Below, piece after piece: positions 47,525 through 64,000 of a stretch of 64,000 nucleotides of DNA; the first letter of the stretch is position 1, and each line of letters starts with the position of its first letter. The notes beneath the pieces were generated by a model, which saw nothing but the letters and a program-made list of their open reading frames with translations, made no database searches and had not been told where the DNA came from. A program made the position numbers and the translations under genes. This DNA is from Babylonia areolata (lineage: Eukaryota > Mollusca > Gastropoda > Neogastropoda > Buccinidae). The stretch spans positions 36,466,409 through 36,530,408 of the forward strand of contig NC_134884.1 in the NCBI RefSeq assembly GCF_041734735.1, read 5' to 3'.

Positions 47525-47830
47525 AATCATATTCTTCTTCTTCACTGCATTTGTGGGATACAAGTACAACTCCCACGTGAGCTTTTTACATATATGATCA
47601 TTTATAACCTGCCATGTAGGCATCCATACTCCGTTTTCAGGGAAGTGCATGCTGGGTATGTTCTTGTTTCCGTAACTCACCAAGCCCTGCTGTGGACTAC
47701 AGGATAGTTTAACGAGTGTGTTTGATCTTCCGCATGCATATTCACAAAGTGAGTGCAGGCATTAGCAGATCTGCACTTTTGTTGACCTGGGAGACTGGCA
47801 AAAGCTCCACCTTTGACCCACCAGGCGCAA
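47525..47830 (-). mobile_element. tRNA-derived SINE, family 2, inverted
   Basis: TTCTTCTTCTTCACTGCATT at the tail, CATACTCCGTTTTCAGGG, GTATGTTCTTGTTTCCGTAA and TTGACCTGGGAGACTGGC in the body. The tRNA head is lost after ACCCACCAGGCGC. Confidence 0.8.
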
Positions 47831-49769
47831 TGAAACCCATGATTAACTGAATGCGTCAGTGAATGAGAGATTGGCAAACGGAGATGTGAATATTTCATAC
47901 GTGTACAAGCTTAAAAGTGGAGAAGTGTACACGGTATACAGAATTAATACTTTGGTTTTAATAATAATCGTATCAACATCTTCCCAAAATTTTGTGTTTT
48001 ATAAGTATAGGATGTGATATGCAAAAACAAACAAACAAAAAAAACAAAAACAAAAAAAAACCCAAAGCAAAACAAAACAAACAAATTTTGTTTCTTCTGC
48101 AATTCATTCACTCAGTACAACCATTTTGATTTATGGGAAATAAAATAAACAGACAGCATACAGATTTTAAACAGAAAAACACAGCTCAGTGAATATACAG
48201 ATGCAAGATTTTGGACTGTTAAAAAAACAACAACCAACCAACAGTTAACCCGCTAAATGTTTTCTGCAAATTATGTAATACATATCAACAGTCTGGATTT
48301 AGCATGAAAGATACAATGTTCTAGCACAAACCACGGATGACAATTGAAGTATGAAGCAGAGTTTCTTTTTCCCAAAACAATTTATGGGTCAGTTGACCCA
48401 CTCAGGAAAAAACCCAAAAAAACCCAACAATGGGCCAATCTTATGACCAAATGGGTCACCAATCAAATTCAAAGGAACAGGGGAAACTATTCCTGATTGC
48501 CTTGTGTATGAAGAGGAGTCCTCTGACCTTCCATCAGTTTGAGTTGTTTGTTTGTTTTTTTAATTTTTTAATTTTTTTTTTCTTTTTTTCTTTTTTTAAC
48601 TACATACTGGAGGGGTAGTTTTGTGTCAACTACAAAAAAGAACATTTGGAGAGGATACTTCTGATACTTTAGACGTGATAGAGAGTAATTCTTGTAGCCT
48701 GTATATTGTATAATATCAAGTCATCAAATTCCTGTCTCTCTGCCTTGGCTTTACTCCTAATGACGGTAATCCGAAAGTATAACATTTGACTCTCTAAATT
48801 ATATTCCTACTTTCTGTATGGTATTTGTTTCCTTCTTCAAGTTCTTGCTTTTGAAATTGAGTGCTCTGTGCATTTTTCTTTTTTTCTAAATGGCAGCTTT
48901 TCTCCAATCCTTCATATTACTTCATTTTCATTAACATGTTAATGAACAGAGATCACTCATTAGATAATTACATCTTTTTAAGTCCAGGAAAGGTACTACA
49001 GCAGCATTTTCATTTTACAGTATGGCACACTGAACAGACCTTTACAAAATGAAAAAAATCAAACAGGCTGAAAACTTATTAGCACACTGAAAATGACCCG
49101 CCTTACTTGCAGAGTATTTGAACTACAAAACATAAAAAAACAAAATTACACATCATAATAACGACATATATTCATTCACCCTCTGAACATGTGCTTTACA
49201 TACAACTACAACATAAAACACTCATGTTTGACTATCTGAATAGTATTTCATCTGTTTTTCTCTATATTAATTACCAAAAGTTTTCCTTGGTAAATGATAT
49301 TATGGATCAGTAATATGAATAAGAAGATTAAGCAACATTATTATATCTTCTATTTCCACTTTACCAAATATTTTCTTTGATAAATGATATCATGAACCAA
49401 TGATTTAAATAAGACGACCAAAGTAAACCAAAAGAAAATCAAGTAAACGGACCTCATTTACACAGGCAAAAAACCTGAGAAATAAAAATAAGGAAATAAA
49501 GTAAATAAACGATTAAACCTCATAAACACATGCAAAATTTGAAAATATCAGAGAACTAATTAAATATTCAATATGCAGGAAAAAGAAAAAAAAGGAAAAG
49601 AAAAAAAAAAAAGAAAAAGAAAAAAAGAAAACTGGCAGGCGCAGAACTAAGATGACACAGCTTTATCATTGCAGCAGAAGGGCGTGGATGTACACAGCTC
49701 AAACATTTCTCACATAGCTATACATGTGATAACCTCACAATCAACACTATGTTCATGATGGGCACTGCT

Positions 49770-49850
49770 TGCTGTTTCAATTTCAAGGAGGCATCAAAGT
49801 GTGCAGGCTGATCCATATAAGATACACCAAATCTGCTACAGAAAAAAACA
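49770..49850 (-). mobile_element. Decayed LINE 3' end, inverted
   Basis: TGTTTCAATTTCAAGGAGGC and CACCAAATCTGCTACAG match the same reversed terminal block. Confidence 0.5.
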
Positions 49851-49929
49851 GAAAAAAGCAAGGAAGCAGATGCCTTACACACAATAAACTCAACCCTAGG
49901 CCTTGAGAGCCTATAAAATTTAGGAAGTG

Positions 49930-49945
49930 TGTGTGTGTGGGGGGG

Positions 49946-49988
<43 letters not shown>

Positions 49989-49995
49989 CGCGCAT
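49930..49995. repeat. TG microsatellite with CG core
   Basis: TG repeats end in an alternating CG stretch at 49980-49993, the mirror of the tract at 3545-3632. Confidence 0.9.
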
Positions 49996-51562
49996 GCACG
50001 CGTCACTGTGTGTAGACTCATGCAGCGCACATGTGCATGTAAATCTTTTCTCTTTAAAAAAAAAACAAAAAAAAAAAACGAAATAAAAACAAAAAATCCA
50101 AAAAAATAAAAACACTGTAAACGAAAATGAAATAAAATAAACACAACCAGGTAAACAAATGTGCTGCATGCTAGGCATGGAACATTAGAAGCAGTAACAC
50201 TAGGCACCAGTGAAAACATGCCCTTCACACACTGCTAAACCAAAGAACTTGTACACACAACCGAACCAACAACATGACGAACCAACAGCATCAAATAAAC
50301 AGCTTGTTCAGCACGCCATGGTTCAACATTTCCAGACAATATGTTCCTAGTGCTGGTATAACAGGTGCATACCAATTTCTTTCACACATAATAAAAAAAA
50401 AAATGCATATATATATATAACATATGTATCATATTTTGTATTATTAAGGTTTTTGCGTATGTGCATCGCTGTGGACCTCCGAGTGGAATTCTCACCCACA
50501 CAGTGAAATCAAAACACAACTGATGAATCTCATTTGCAAACCAAAAACAATTCACTCATGGCAAGAAATTTGTTCCTGATTACATAATGATGATTTTTTT
50601 TTTAATTCATAAAGTAATAAATTTTCTAGTGTGAATATTTTAGGACTAGGAGCTTTGCAAAAGTAACTTTCCAAACATATGGTGGTGACATAATCTGCTT
50701 TTCTATCTATTTATTCTGCCCATGCTGCACCTTTGAATGGAAAAGGGATGCCATGTGGGAGAAACTGTCACACACAACCTCACTTTTTTTTCTATTTCAT
50801 TTTCTTCTTTCTTTGATTTTTGTTGTTATTTCTTTGACGTCAATCCACACAAATCTTCATTCCTTTATATCAGTTTGGACCAGTCTACACACAACCCCAT
50901 CTCAGAATATCTGAACATACCTACGCAGGTACATCAGTCTAGATCTCCCGCACATAATGTACACACTATACTCACAACCTGACCACTTATATTCTCCTAT
51001 ACCACAGCCTGGTGATCAACACACATCAATCTACATGGTTCCGGACCTCATGTGGATGTATGCACATCTACAGATCTATAAGCAGCTTCTCTCCCACCTC
51101 TTCCATCCACAAACTTACAATCTTGTTTCAGAACTGATCCCTACCAATGTGTAACGCAGTCCTGTTTCCAGTCAATCTTTATCATTTTACACTAACAACA
51201 ACACACGTCCAACCAAACAACTATGTACACAAGTGTTCATTCATCCAGGTCTTTACAAATCCCATTCATTACAGAAAATCTGGTCTTTACACGACTGCGG
51301 AGCTAAAACACGCCTCCCTTGATAGAAACTGATTTCCAAGGGGGGATGAAAAAAGACAACACATGGCATTAAAAAAAAAAAGTAAAAAGGAAGAACCACA
51401 AAGCTGAGCTGATGACAGATGATAACATCATATAACGACACAGAACACAGCACTTGATCATCATCACACTGGAAACTACATCACCTGATGGGGACACAAC
51501 GCAGCAAAGATGATGACATGCGGGCCTCGACGCCTTCCACCCCCCAACAGTGACCATCGTCA

Positions 51563-64000
<12,438 letters not shown>

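Larger units (their letters stand above)
39373..51562 (-). other. Gene-free 12 kb downstream of TENT4; possible very long 3' UTR
   Basis: No convincing exon on either strand. On the minus strand the sequence is T-rich with TG repeats, like the TENT4 introns, which fits transcription from the TENT4 side. A minus-strand AATAAA lies at 39589-39594. Local tandem duplications are seen at 40860-41010 (about 80 bp, three copies), 41695-41825 (about 52 bp, three), 42405-42480, 44050-44290 (about 120 bp, two) and 49265-49400. Reading it as 3' UTR is inference; it may be intergenic. Confidence 0.35.

Overview
The window reads as nuclear genomic DNA of a mollusc, most likely a marine gastropod. The evidence is split genes with GT-AG introns, very high microsatellite content, several tRNA-derived SINE families and LINEs that I associate with snail genomes, and host proteins of animal type. 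The species cannot be named from the sequence.

Layout. (1) 0.9-8.4 kb, plus strand: a four-exon gene that splices cleanly into a 664-residue RING / B-box / coiled-coil protein ending in a C1q domain. This is a TRIM ligase-type front half joined to a C1q domain; its upstream region carries a duplicated block of about 190 bp. (2) 8.4-30 kb: gene-poor sequence with SINEs, TTAA-flanked MITE-like elements, a 2.8 kb truncated LINE with target-site duplications, a nested higher-order tandem repeat (16.1-19.3 kb) and a pair of about 217 bp direct repeats. (3) 30.3-32.3 kb, plus strand: an intronless 641-residue B-box / coiled-coil protein with a propeller-like tail and no RING. (4) 32.3-51.5 kb: no convincing protein gene, but MITE, LINE tails, SINEs and long simple repeats. 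The T-rich strand switches from plus to minus near 38.5 kb. (5) 51.6-63.7 kb, minus strand: eight exons of a TENT4 (PAPD5/PAPD7, Trf4-type) non-canonical poly(A) polymerase, with the 5' end beyond the window. All junctions are in frame, but the long His-rich last exon changes frame internally.

The two plus-strand genes both belong to the B-box/TRIM world, often innate-immunity or ubiquitin-linked. TENT4 is an RNA-surveillance and tailing enzyme with no evident functional link to them.

Most worth a second look: the TRIM-C1q architecture; the TENT4 exon at 55.1-55.4 kb, flanked on both sides by minisatellites whose units repeat the exon's own acceptor edge on one side and donor edge on the other; the nested satellite downstream of the TRIM-C1q gene; and the frame change in the TENT4 tail.
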